A stretch of 55,734 nucleotides of DNA from Muribaculaceae bacterium Isolate-013 (NCI) (GTDB taxonomy: Bacteria > Bacteroidota > Bacteroidia > Bacteroidales > Muribaculaceae), in the NCBI GenBank assembly GCA_004102785.1, contig SCEJ01000018.1, positions 1 to 55,734 on the forward strand, in the 5' to 3' direction. How positions within the stretch are numbered: position 1 is the stretch's first letter; every line of letters begins with the position of its first letter. The translations under genes were made by a program, and so were the position numbers. Positions 17,322 through 25,352 of the stretch are shown here, piece by piece. The notes beneath the pieces are model-generated. The model was not told the DNA's origin, did not search any database, and was given only the letters and a program-made list of their open reading frames with translations.

Positions 17322-18029
17322 TCACTTGCGGAGTATGGGCCAGCGGTAGGTGCGCAGGCGGCGTGTGAGGATGGCTTCGGAGCCTCCGAGATAGCTGTCG
17401 AGCAGGGCATGGAACTGCGGCGAGTGGTTCATTTCGAGCAGGTGGGCGAGCTCGTGGAGAATCACGAAGTCGCGCAGGTCGGCAGGCAGGAATATCAGCA
17501 CGTAGCTCAGCGAGATTATCCCTTTGGCGTTGCAGGAGCCCAGGGTGCGGTGGCCGCCCGACACCTGCCATGCCATCGGCGCGTGGCCGGTGAGTGCGGC
17601 CAGGCGGCGTGCATGGGGCATAAGGATTCTGGGGGCTATGCGTCGGGCCACGCGCAGCAGCATGTCGTTGATATGCAGGGCGGTGTCGGGCGATTCCATG
17701 TCGAAGCAGGAGCCGATTTCGATGTACGATACCGGCAGGGTGGCGCCGGCGAGTATTTTATCCGGGGCTACGCTCTGCCGGCGCAGCTCGAAGGTTACGT
17801 CGGGGAGCTCTATGCGCTGGCCGATGTGGAAGCGCACCGCCGGCCTGGCGGCCAGCAGGCGCGGGGTGAAGTCGTCAAGGAGGCGGTTGATGTCGGCCAC
17901 GGGGGTGCCTGCGGGCACGTTGAGGCTCACCAGTCCGCTTTTCCAGCGGGCTGATATGCGGGAGGTGTTGCGCCTTACGTTGACGATAACCCTTCCGAGG
18001 TCCTTGTGGCTGATTTCGCCTGCGGCCAT
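17322..18029 (-). CDS. YgjP-like (DUF45) metal-dependent hydrolase
   Basis: 235 residues of the M48-related YgjP/DUF45 family. The zinc site is HELAHLLEMNHSPQFH (~191-206), with HExxH and a third ligand in the following NHSPQF segment. GGHRTLGSCNAKGIISLSYVLIF is also diagnostic. These are predicted metallopeptidases; in Escherichia coli and other species the role is poorly defined. The ATG shares one base with the stop of nadK (TGATG), showing translational coupling. Confidence 0.87.
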   Translation of the reverse strand: MAAGEISHKDLGRVIVNVRRNTSRISARWKSGLVSLNVPAGTPVADINRLLDDFTPRLLAARPAVRFHIGQRIELPDVTFELRRQSVAPDKILAGATLPVSYIEIGSCFDMESPDTALHINDMLLRVARRIAPRILMPHARRLAALTGHAPMAWQVSGGHRTLGSCNAKGIISLSYVLIFLPADLRDFVILHELAHLLEMNHSPQFHALLDSYLGGSEAILTRRLRTYRWPILRK

Positions 18030-18898
18030 CAGTTGTTGAATCCGAGTTTTGTGCGCAGTGCGCGCGTGAAGGTATGGCCGGGTGCGAATGCTATGGCTAT
18101 GCTGTAAGGCGCGCGGGTGATGCGCAGCCGCTGCCCTACGGGGAGTGAGAAGGCGCGTCCGTCGACGGTGAGACGGAATGTGGCGGCGCGGCTGTTGACG
18201 AGGATGTCAACCTCGCCCGTGTCGGAAATCACCAGCGGCCGCACCGAAAGGGAGTGGGCGGCGATTGGCGAGATTACCCATCCGGGGAGGTGGGGCTCAA
18301 GGATGGGGCCGCCAACCGAGAGGTTGTAGGCCGTGGAGCCGGTGGGGGTCGACACTATGAGTCCGTCGCCGAGGTAGTCGAGGGGCTCGGCGCCGTTGAG
18401 GCTCACTCGCAGGTTTACCATCGAGGCGTTGTCGGCCCGGGTTATCGCCCCCTCGTTGAGGGCGAAGAGCTCGCGCGGGCACCCCTGCGGCTGCCCGACC
18501 TCGATGCGCATCACCGAGCGGTGCTCCACCACGCGGTCGCCGCCGATGATTGCCGATTCGATTTCGTCGGGACGGTCGAAGGAGAACGCCGCCAGGAAGC
18601 CCAGGTGCCCGGTGTTGATTCCGGCCACCGGGGTGTTGCCGTCGGCCACCCATGCGGCGGTTTTCAGAAAAGCGCCGTCGCCGCCGATGCTCAGGGCCAT
18701 GTCGGCGCGGGGGGCGCGTGTGAGGGGCACAGACTCGATGCCTAAGGCGAAGCGCCCTCCGATGCGGTCTTCAAGATAGCGGAGGAAGCGGTCGGATATG
18801 GCCACGGTGTCGCCGCGGCGCAGCAGCGCCGACACGAGGCGGTCGATATTTTCCAGGTGTCCTTCCTGATGGCGGTTGCCGTTGATGGCGATTCGCAT
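18029..18898 (-). CDS. nadK: NAD kinase
   Basis: 289 residues. It phosphorylates NAD to NADP. The GGDG motif is in ALSIGGDGAFLKTA, the second motif in PVAGINTGHLGFLAAF, and the substrate loop in GDGLIVSTPTGSTAYNLSVGGPI. All are intact. It is the first gene of a two-gene unit with the YgjP-like hydrolase. Upstream lie a 16-base motif shared with the pdxJ leader and a complex inverted repeat, described separately. Confidence 0.96.
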   Translation of the reverse strand: MRIAINGNRHQEGHLENIDRLVSALLRRGDTVAISDRFLRYLEDRIGGRFALGIESVPLTRAPRADMALSIGGDGAFLKTAAWVADGNTPVAGINTGHLGFLAAFSFDRPDEIESAIIGGDRVVEHRSVMRIEVGQPQGCPRELFALNEGAITRADNASMVNLRVSLNGAEPLDYLGDGLIVSTPTGSTAYNLSVGGPILEPHLPGWVISPIAAHSLSVRPLVISDTGEVDILVNSRAATFRLTVDGRAFSLPVGQRLRITRAPYSIAIAFAPGHTFTRALRTKLGFNN

Positions 18899-18931
18899 AT
18901 GTGAAGATTTGACTGACGTGGGTTAAAGTTA

Positions 18932-18947
18932 TTAAACAACCTCTAAG
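18932..18947. repeat. 16-base motif, copy 1 (TTAAACAACCTCTAAG)
   Basis: An exact copy of the sequence that directly precedes pdxJ at 19609-19624. Here it lies 34 bases upstream of nadK, in reverse orientation relative to that gene, and touches the start of the inverted repeat at 18945. It may be a leader or regulatory motif, or a relic of a duplicated end. Confidence 0.5.
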
Positions 18948-19035
18948 TAACTGTTCAAAATTATTTTATACTGACCGGTCATATTATTTCAATGTTTCTG
19001 CGGATGAACATTAAAATAATTTCGGCCAGTTACTT
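18945..19035. repeat. imperfect inverted repeat with inner palindromes
   Basis: Arms 18945-18968 and 19012-19035 both read AAGTAACTG-4 bases-AAATTATTTTA on their own strands, so 20 of 24 positions pair. Inside are a perfect 10-base palindrome TGACCGGTCA (18972-18981) and a hairpin AATGTT...AACATT. The outer right arm includes the stop codon of the ACT-like gene. It could be a structured leader of nadK, a terminator for the upstream gene, or a MITE-like insertion. Confidence 0.6.
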
Positions 19036-19399
19036 AAAGCTCCAGGATGTGGAGCAGCTCGTTGGCGCGGGCCATGTCGCGGTCGCGCAGACGCGGGTCG
19101 CCGGGGGCGTCGGTGGAGAGGGTCTCATAGCCGTACCGCTCCAGCGAGCGCTCTAGCGAGCGGGTGTCGGCGGCGGCCACCCGCAGCAGCACCACATGCC
19201 GCCCGCCGCGTGTGCGCATGGCGGTTACGGTAAGCCCCAGAAGCTGCACATCGCAGTCCTCCACCGCCTTGGCTATGGCCGAGGCGGAGTAGTCGGCGGG
19301 GTGCACCGCCACCAGCAGTCGCGAAGTGTCGGCCGATTCCGGGAAAATCGTCTCCAGCTTTTCGGCAGCCGTGAGGTCGCCGGAAAGAAATTTCGCCAT
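19034..19399 (-). CDS. ACT-like protein, apparently a CBS-domain protein that lost its CBS part
   Basis: About 121 residues from the ATG at 19399 (MAKFLSGDLTAAEKLE); a TTG at 19420 is an alternative. In Bacteroides the gene between nadK and pdxJ encodes a ~220-residue protein with two CBS domains and a C-terminal ACT-like domain ending in ERF.Y...NELI..MEM. Here only the ACT-like half remains: LLVAVHPADYSASAIAKAVE, SLERSLERYGYETLS, ANELLHILEL. The CBS pair, which senses adenosyl ligands, is missing. The comparison rests on memory of the Bacteroides locus, so the link is inference, but position and C-terminal pattern both agree. The upstream 200 bases contain no CBS coding trace. Confidence 0.6.
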   Translation of the reverse strand: MAKFLSGDLTAAEKLETIFPESADTSRLLVAVHPADYSASAIAKAVEDCDVQLLGLTVTAMRTRGGRHVVLLRVAAADTRSLERSLERYGYETLSTDAPGDPRLRDRDMARANELLHILEL

Positions 19400-19608
19400 T
19401 ATGCCGTTATTACTGTTCAATCTCTTTCAAAGTTTGAATTTTCTGAGTACTTTTGTAGTCGGAAACCGTGGCGGGCTGCCTTGCGCCGCGCGCGGTGCCG
19501 GTTACTGACCACAAAGTTAGGAATTTTTTAATAATAACGTGAATACGGTGGCGCTCATTATACGCGCCGCCGCGATATATAGGCTGATTTAGTGATTTTT
19601 CAGAATTG

Positions 19609-19624
19609 TTAAACAACCTCTAAG
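19609..19624 (+). promoter_or_regulatory. 16-base leader motif, copy 2, directly before pdxJ
   Basis: TTAAACAACCTCTAAG ends three bases before the pdxJ ATG. The same 16 bases occur at 18932-18947. In the usual place of a ribosome binding site it does not resemble one. Confidence 0.45.
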
Positions 19625-19627
19625 GAT

Positions 19628-20347
19628 ATGACAACGAATCTAAGTGTGAATATCAACAAGGTGGCCACCCTGCGCAATGCCCGCGGAGAGAATAATCCCG
19701 ATGTTTGCAAAGTGGCGGTTGACTGCCAGGAATTCGGTGCCGACGGCATCACGGTGCATCCGCGTCCCGACGAGCGCCATATACGCCGCGCCGATGTGTA
19801 TGCCCTGCGTCCGATTGTGCGCAAGGAATTCAATATCGAGGGGTATCCCGACGAGGAGTTTATGAAACTGGTGCTTGCCGTGAAGCCCGAGCAGGCCACT
19901 CTTGTGCCCGATGCGCCGGGGGTGCTCACCTCCAGTGCCGGCTGGGATGTGACCGGCAATTTCGACTTCCTCCAGGGGATAGCCGAGCGCCTGCGCGATG
20001 CCGGGATACGCACCTCGATTTTCGTGGCACCCGATGCCGTGCAGATTGCCGCCGCCGCCCGTGCCGGCGCCGACAGGGTGGAGCTTTACACCAAGCCCTA
20101 TGCCGACGGCTACGCCGCCGACCCCGCCGCCGCCGTGGCTCCCTATGTGGAGGCCTCGAAGGCCGCCCACCGCGTGGGGCTGGGGGTGAACGCCGGCCAT
20201 GACCTCTCGCTGGAGAATCTGGCCTATTTAGCCGACCGTGTGCCTTATCTCGACGAGGTGTCAATAGGTCACGCGCTGATCTGCGACGCGCTCTATCTCG
20301 GCCTCTCCGAGACGATAAGCCGCTATCGCAAGTGTCTGGCCCGATGA
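19628..20347 (+). CDS. pdxJ: pyridoxine 5'-phosphate synthase
   Basis: 239 residues. It condenses 1-deoxyxylulose 5-phosphate with 3-amino-2-oxopropyl phosphate in the last step of the DXP-dependent vitamin B6 pathway. Family segments are clear: [16 protein letters not shown] at the start, [45 protein letters not shown] and [13 protein letters not shown]. The partner enzyme PdxA is encoded 20 kb further on. The ExbB-type gene follows after 34 bases, the same order as in Bacteroides. Confidence 0.96.
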   Translation: MTTNLSVNINKVATLRNARGENNPDVCKVAVDCQEFGADGITVHPRPDERHIRRADVYALRPIVRKEFNIEGYPDEEFMKLVLAVKPEQATLVPDAPGVLTSSAGWDVTGNFDFLQGIAERLRDAGIRTSIFVAPDAVQIAAAARAGADRVELYTKPYADGYAADPAAAVAPYVEASKAAHRVGLGVNAGHDLSLENLAYLADRVPYLDEVSIGHALICDALYLGLSETISRYRKCLAR

Positions 20348-20381
20348 ATGATTAATACCAATCCAATAAGAATATACAACG

Positions 20382-21074
20382 ATGTTTCTTCTTGATGCGG
20401 CACTCAACGGTGCCCCTGCCGCGGCAAAGGCCGCCGGCGTTACTACCGAAGTCGACCTCTCGCTCTGGGAACTTTGTCTGCGAGGCGGATGGCTTATGCT
20501 TCCTATCGCCCTGCTGTCGCTGGTATGCGTATATGTGTTTATCGAGCGCGCCGTGGTGATATACCGCGCCGGCCGCACCGATGACTCCTTTATGAAGCGC
20601 ATACGCGCATACGTGCATGAGGGGGACCTTGAAAGCGCCAACAACCTCTGCCGCAAAACCGACAACCCCGCCTCGCGCCTTGTGGAGAAGGGACTCTCGC
20701 GTATCGGCCGCCCGGTGAACGACATCCTTGCCGCCATCGAGAATACCGGCAATATCGAAATCGCCAGCCTCTCCAAAGGGCTCCCCTGGCTGGCCACCAC
20801 CGCCGCCGGAGCGCCGATGCTCGGCTTCCTCGGCACGGTAATCGGCATGGTGGAGGCGTTCTACGCTATCGCCTCCTCGGGCAATTCGGCCAATATCGGC
20901 ACCTTCGCCTCGGGTATCTACACGGCCCTTGTAACCACGGTGGCCGGCCTTGTGGTGGGTGTGATCGCCCTGTTCGCCTACAACATCCTGGTGGCCCGCA
21001 TAAACTCGGTGATGAACCTGCTCGAGCAGAAAACCATGGAGTTCATGGACCTGCTCAACGAGCCGGCGCGATAA
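20382..21074 (+). CDS. MotA/TolQ/ExbB proton channel protein
   Basis: 230 residues, inner-membrane part of an energy-transducing complex that uses the proton gradient to drive a TonB- or TolA-like partner. Three membrane helices are seen: GGWLMLPIALLSLVCVYVFIE (~31-51), the segment around GAPMLGFLGTVIGMVEAFY (~145) and IYTALVTTVAGLVVGVIALFAYNIL (~182). The family signature APMLGFLGTVIGM is intact. It forms an operon with the ExbD-like and TonB-like genes. Confidence 0.93.
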   Translation: MFLLDAALNGAPAAAKAAGVTTEVDLSLWELCLRGGWLMLPIALLSLVCVYVFIERAVVIYRAGRTDDSFMKRIRAYVHEGDLESANNLCRKTDNPASRLVEKGLSRIGRPVNDILAAIENTGNIEIASLSKGLPWLATTAAGAPMLGFLGTVIGMVEAFYAIASSGNSANIGTFASGIYTALVTTVAGLVVGVIALFAYNILVARINSVMNLLEQKTMEFMDLLNEPAR

Positions 21075-21104
21075 CATAAGTCTAACACTCAACCATATAC
21101 AGCA

Positions 21105-21554
21105 GTGTTTAAACAACAGAACAAGATGATGGACACCTTCTCGATGGCATCGATGACCGATGTTATCTTCCTGTTGCTCATCTTCTTCATGGTGACATCC
21201 ACCTTCGTGTTCCCAACGGGGCTGGAGGTGAATCTGCCGCAGTCGACCGAGCAGAGCGCCGTAAAGCCGGTGACAAAGGTATATATCGACGCCAACGACT
21301 CCATATATGCCGCCACCGCCGACGCTCAGCCGCAGCCTGTGACGCTCCAGGCGCTCCCCACATTCCTGAAAATGGCGCAGGAGCAGGACTCCACGGGTTT
21401 TGTGGCTCTTTATGCCGACCGCGATGTGCCTTACGGCAGGATTGTGGAGGTGCTCGGCGTGGGCACGGAAAACAACCTCAAGATTGTGCTCGCCACGAAC
21501 CCGGTGGCGCTCCCGGAGCGCACTCCGGCTCCGTCGGATAACCAAACTAACTGA
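21105..21554 (+). CDS. ExbD/TolR biopolymer transport protein
   Basis: 149 residues with one membrane helix (TDVIFLLLIFFMVTSTF, ~20-36) and a periplasmic domain. The Asp in SMASMTDVIFLLL is the proton-carrying residue of the family. The GTG at 21105 keeps the basic N-terminus (FKQQNK) expected before the helix; the ATG at 21126 is the alternative. It ends seven bases before the TonB-like gene. Confidence 0.9.
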   Translation: MFKQQNKMMDTFSMASMTDVIFLLLIFFMVTSTFVFPTGLEVNLPQSTEQSAVKPVTKVYIDANDSIYAATADAQPQPVTLQALPTFLKMAQEQDSTGFVALYADRDVPYGRIVEVLGVGTENNLKIVLATNPVALPERTPAPSDNQTN

Positions 21555-21561
21555 TTGATTC

Positions 21562-22374
21562 ATGCGATATTCCAACCGCATATACGGCATAGCCGGGACG
21601 CTGCTGCTGCATGCTCTGCTGCTGCTGGCGCTCCTGTTCGGTTTCATGCACTATCCCCCCGGCGACCTGACGCAATGGCCTCCGGCCTCCGACGATATGA
21701 TCGAGGCGCAGGAGCTTGAGCCGCTTTATGCCGCCGGCGATTTCGTGCGCACCGGCGACAACCTGGAAATCCCCACTGCCGATGACACCCCCGCGGCCTC
21801 AAACGAGACCGTCGACGAGCCTACTCAGCCGGGCACCGACGCCCGTAATTCAGGCGTAGCCGCAAACCCCGCGCCGGCGCTGACTTCAAAGGAGCCGTCG
21901 CCTGCCAAGGTTAAGGAGGAGAAAAAGGGCCCCACAAAGGAGGAATTCGCCGCTGAAAAGGCAAAGCAGGAAGCCGCGCGCCAGGAGCAGGCGCGCAAGA
22001 CGGCCGACGATGCCACCCGCCGTGCTTTCGGACGCGACAAGGATGCCGCCGGCTCGGGCAAGGCAGGGCAGGCCGCCGGCAATTCGGCCTCGGGCGACTA
22101 TGTGGGCCTGGTCGGGAGCGGTGTCACCGGACGCTCGCTGGAACGGTGGACCACGGTGCGGTCAACCAAAACCGGCAAAATCGTAATCCGCGTCACCGTA
22201 GACCCGCAGGGCAAAGTCACTTCGGCAAGCTATTCGGCCACAGGCTCGTCGGGTAGCGCCGCCGCCGATGTGGCCATGCGCCGCCGATGCGAGGAGGCCT
22301 CGTGCAAATGCCAGTTCTCACGCGCGGAGGGGTCGAAGGCCGCCACCGGTACCATAATATGGAACTTCCGCTGA
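21562..22374 (+). CDS. TonB-like energy transducer
   Basis: 270 residues: an N-terminal membrane anchor (GIAGTLLLHALLLLALLFGFMH), a long Pro/Ala/Lys/Glu-rich stretch (~60-165) that would span the periplasm, and a C-terminal ~90-residue domain with KIVIRVTVDPQGKVTSASYS and RRRCEEASCKCQFSR. This is the build of TonB family proteins in Bacteroidetes. It completes an ExbB-ExbD-TonB module. Confidence 0.88.
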   Translation: MRYSNRIYGIAGTLLLHALLLLALLFGFMHYPPGDLTQWPPASDDMIEAQELEPLYAAGDFVRTGDNLEIPTADDTPAASNETVDEPTQPGTDARNSGVAANPAPALTSKEPSPAKVKEEKKGPTKEEFAAEKAKQEAARQEQARKTADDATRRAFGRDKDAAGSGKAGQAAGNSASGDYVGLVGSGVTGRSLERWTTVRSTKTGKIVIRVTVDPQGKVTSASYSATGSSGSAAADVAMRRRCEEASCKCQFSRAEGSKAATGTIIWNFR

Positions 22375-22445
22375 CCCCGGGGCGTTTATTATTTGTGTGG
22401 CCTGACAGCCACTTGTTTATCGAATTTATATAAAACCAAAATATT

Positions 22446-23426
22446 ATGGCTGAAATCAAAACCATAGGCATACTTACCTCCGGCGGCGATGCCCCGGGCA
22501 TGAACCCCGCCATCCGCGCCGTGACGCGTGCCGCCATCTTCAGCGGCTTCAAAGTGAAGGGTATATACCGCGGCTACCGCGGTCTGCTCACCGATGAGAT
22601 TGTGGAGTTTTCCACCGCCAACGTGTCAAACATCATACAGCGCGGCGGCACTATCCTCAAGACCGCCCGATGCAAGGAGTTCCGCACCCCCGAGGGGCGT
22701 CAGCTCGCCTACGACAATCTGCGACGCCACGAGATCGACGCGCTGGTGGTAATCGGCGGCGACGGCTCCCTTTCCGGCGCGCGCATCTTCGCCAATGAGT
22801 TCAACCTCCCCATAATCGGTCTCCCGGGCACTATCGACAACGACCTTTACGGCACCGACACCACTATCGGCTACGATACGGCGCTAAACACCATCATGGA
22901 ATGCGTCGATAAAATCCGCGACACCGCCACCAGCCATGAACGTCTCTTCTTTGTGGAGGTGATGGGACGCGACGCAGGCTTCCTGGCTCTCAACGGCGCT
23001 ATCGCCGCCGGTGCCGAGGCTGCCATCATCCCCGAAATCTCCACCGAGACCGACCAGTTGGCCGAACTTATCGAGAACGGTTTCCGCAAGAGCAAGAACT
23101 CCTCGATTGTGCTTGTGGCCGAAAGCCCGGTAACCGGCGGAGCCATGGGCATAGCCAAGCGTGTGGAGGAGGAGTATCCGCAGTACGATGTGCGTGTGTC
23201 GATTCTCGGCCACCTGCAGCGCGGCGGCTCCCCCACGGCCCACGACCGTATCCTGGCCTCGCGCATGGGCGCCGCGGCTATCGATGCCCTGCTTGACGAC
23301 CAGCGCAATGTGATGATCGGTATCAAGAACGATGAAATCGTTTACGTGCCTTTCACCCGTGCAATCAAGAACGACAAGCCTATCAACCGCGAACTGCTCA
23401 ACACCTTGCGCCGTCTCTCTATCTAA
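22446..23426 (+). CDS. pfkA: ATP-dependent 6-phosphofructokinase
   Basis: 326 residues, the usual bacterial length. It phosphorylates fructose 6-phosphate in glycolysis. Motifs: [19 protein letters not shown] at the start, GGDGSLSGA (ATP and Mg), [13 protein letters not shown] with the catalytic Asp, [13 protein letters not shown], and [15 protein letters not shown]. All are intact. The Gly after GGDGS fits the ATP-type, not PPi-type, enzyme. Confidence 0.97.
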   Translation: MAEIKTIGILTSGGDAPGMNPAIRAVTRAAIFSGFKVKGIYRGYRGLLTDEIVEFSTANVSNIIQRGGTILKTARCKEFRTPEGRQLAYDNLRRHEIDALVVIGGDGSLSGARIFANEFNLPIIGLPGTIDNDLYGTDTTIGYDTALNTIMECVDKIRDTATSHERLFFVEVMGRDAGFLALNGAIAAGAEAAIIPEISTETDQLAELIENGFRKSKNSSIVLVAESPVTGGAMGIAKRVEEEYPQYDVRVSILGHLQRGGSPTAHDRILASRMGAAAIDALLDDQRNVMIGIKNDEIVYVPFTRAIKNDKPINRELLNTLRRLSI

Positions 23427-23436
23427 ACATATGTAA

Positions 23437-24555
23437 ATGAGCATGATGAAATATTTGCTCGAACGCCTTGGCCGCTCTCTGAAAAGGGGGGCGGCCTTCG
23501 GTGTGCTATGCGCGGCGCTGGCCGTGGCTCTTGCCGGCTGTGGTTCAGGTCCGGAATTCCGTGTCGACGGACTCGTCAAGGGGCTCGGCACGCAGAATCT
23601 CCAGGTGGTGTATTATGCCGACGGGGCTTTCCAGCAGGTGTCGGCCCCGGCTATCGACGGCAAATTCTCGGCAATAGGGCGCACCGACGGCCCCACGCTG
23701 GTGTGGGTCTACAACAATGCCGGCTCCCCCGTAGGGCGCTTTATAGCCGACCGCGGCGATGCCCTGGAGGTGGAGTTTTCGGTCAGCAATCCGCTTGAAG
23801 TCAAAATGAAAGGTAATGACGAGTCGGAGCTTCTGGCCCGCTTTATCACCAACAACGCCACTCTGCTGGCCAAGGTGAACCGCGCCCCGCAGAGTGCCTC
23901 GGGTGCCACTAAGGCTACCGTTGCCGACCATTATGCTCTGAATGAAGCTGTTGACCGTTTTATTCGCCGCAACAGTTCGTCGGCTGTCGCCGCGGCGGTG
24001 CTCACCGAGTATTTCTGGCTCGACGAATCGACCCGCGCGCAGGCTGTGGAACTTCTGGAACTGATAAAGGCCGATGCGCGCCCTGAAAATATTGTGCGCT
24101 CCTTTTCGTATTCGCTCGCCGAGACGGAGTTTGCCGACTCGCTGCTTGCCGCGCGCCATTCGCCACTGCGCGCCGGCTTGCGCCTGATTTCCGACCGCGG
24201 ACGCGGCCATGATTCCCTTTCAGTGCGCGACTCCCGCCGCACGTTGCTGATTTTCACCGACGAACATTCACGCCGGAGTGACTCGGTGTCGAATGTTGTC
24301 AAAACCCTTGCTAACCGCGCCGGCATGAAAGTGGCCGACATCTCCTTCGACGGCGACACCGTGACCTGGCGCCGCTCACTCGGTGACGCCTCCTCCTCCG
24401 GCCCCCTTCGATTCTGGGCACCTGGCGCCGCCGCCACCCCCGGCCTGGAGCCTTTGCGCATAGGCCGCCTTCCATTCTTCGTGCTCTGCGACTCCACAGC
24501 CCGCATCCTCTATCGCGGCTCCTCGGCCTCCGCCGCCCTACGCGCTGTCCGATGA
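23437..24555 (+). CDS. DUF4369-containing lipoprotein
   Basis: 372 residues. A lipoprotein signal peptide ends in LALAGC (Cys ~34). Residues ~40-130 match the DUF4369 pattern (FRVDGLVKGLGTQNLQVVYY, ...IDGKFSAIG...) found at the N-terminus of many Bacteroidetes lipoproteins that carry thioredoxin-like domains. The C-terminal half (TLLIFTDEHSRRSD..., LPFFVLCDSTARILYRGSSA) has a degenerate thioredoxin-like feel without a CxxC pair. It begins 10 bases after pfkA. Confidence 0.75.
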   Translation: MSMMKYLLERLGRSLKRGAAFGVLCAALAVALAGCGSGPEFRVDGLVKGLGTQNLQVVYYADGAFQQVSAPAIDGKFSAIGRTDGPTLVWVYNNAGSPVGRFIADRGDALEVEFSVSNPLEVKMKGNDESELLARFITNNATLLAKVNRAPQSASGATKATVADHYALNEAVDRFIRRNSSSAVAAAVLTEYFWLDESTRAQAVELLELIKADARPENIVRSFSYSLAETEFADSLLAARHSPLRAGLRLISDRGRGHDSLSVRDSRRTLLIFTDEHSRRSDSVSNVVKTLANRAGMKVADISFDGDTVTWRRSLGDASSSGPLRFWAPGAAATPGLEPLRIGRLPFFVLCDSTARILYRGSSASAALRAVR

Positions 24556-24565
24556 TAAATTCTGA

Positions 24566-24724
24566 TATTTAGAAATTGGTGGGTGTTTTGTAAATAATTT
24601 GCAGGATAATCTTGGAATGAATGCTCCCGGAACAACGTATAGTCTCCCGATAGGGAATAGAAATGCTTTTACTTCACATGGAATAGACGGAATAGTGGAT
24701 TATCTTAGAAGTTTAGGATTATGA
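24566..24724 (+). pseudogene. C-terminal tail of a lost toxin-like gene
   Basis: A frame without a start codon of its own is open from 24566 to a TGA at 24722-24724. The end translates as a plausible protein tail (MNAPGTTYSLPIGNRNAFTS, then HGIDGIVDYLRSLGL). Its stop overlaps the ATG of the following lipoprotein gene (ATGA), the sign of a coupled pair. The body of the gene is absent: upstream is the intact DUF4369 gene. The sequence is AT-rich, unlike its neighbours. Polymorphic toxins often leave such displaced C-terminal cassettes with an immunity gene behind. The toxin assignment is inference; the coding tail is seen. Confidence 0.55.
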
Positions 24725-25311
24725 AGAAGATGTTACTGGTATCAGTACTGTTAGCGATATTGTTTGGTCTACAGGGTTGCTGGTATTCCAAGATGACGCA
24801 TTTTGACGAAGATGATTTGAAGTGGGTTGAATGGGCCAATGTTGGCGATTCTTTGCTGTTCCGCTCGGATTCAGGAATAATAGATACATGGATAATATCA
24901 GAAGTCCATGTGTATGACATTCATAACCCCATCGTTTTTTTTAATGTCGATCCTGGTGTGTTTGAGGCAAATGCGGCATATTATATGGAAAACAGTAAAG
25001 ACAAAATGCTGAGTGGCGCTTTGTTTATTTGTAAAAAGGAAAAAGAAGATTCTTTATATATATGCGCATACTTACAAGGACGTTTCCTAAAAAAAAGTTA
25101 CGATTATATTCCGCCAGTGTTTGTTAAGTTTAAAATCAATAATAAAGAGTTCTCGGATTGCATGGTATTTGATGATACAAATACCCGTTATTCTCCTCAT
25201 TGGCCACAAAGTGGTATAAACAAGATGGAAAGTTTTATAATCAGCCGGGAGTATGGACTTCTATGGTACCGTTTTGAGGATGGTCAAGAATATTGGCGCA
25301 TAAATATCTGA
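24721..25311 (+). CDS. putative immunity lipoprotein
   Basis: 196 residues with a lipoprotein signal (LLVSVLLAILFGLQGC, Cys at ~20). The mature domain is short, acidic and aromatic-rich (WVEWANVGDSLLFRSDSGIIDTWIIS...). Small lipoproteins with a GDSLxFxSxxGxxDTxxI pattern follow toxin genes in Bacteroidetes, which suggests an immunity role. It is coupled to the toxin-like tail just upstream. Base use is AT-rich compared with the genes on both sides, a sign of transfer. No definite family could be named. Confidence 0.6.
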   Translation: MKKMLLVSVLLAILFGLQGCWYSKMTHFDEDDLKWVEWANVGDSLLFRSDSGIIDTWIISEVHVYDIHNPIVFFNVDPGVFEANAAYYMENSKDKMLSGALFICKKEKEDSLYICAYLQGRFLKKSYDYIPPVFVKFKINNKEFSDCMVFDDTNTRYSPHWPQSGINKMESFIISREYGLLWYRFEDGQEYWRINI

Positions 25312-25352
25312 TTTGTTCAATTCAGAGAGATTAAAAACATAAAATATTTTCT

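Noticed and set aside
20352-21647. 431-codon minus-strand frame across the ExbB-ExbD genes
   Set aside because: Composition is His/Arg/Gly-rich without domain signals. The plus strand holds three clear, tightly spaced genes.
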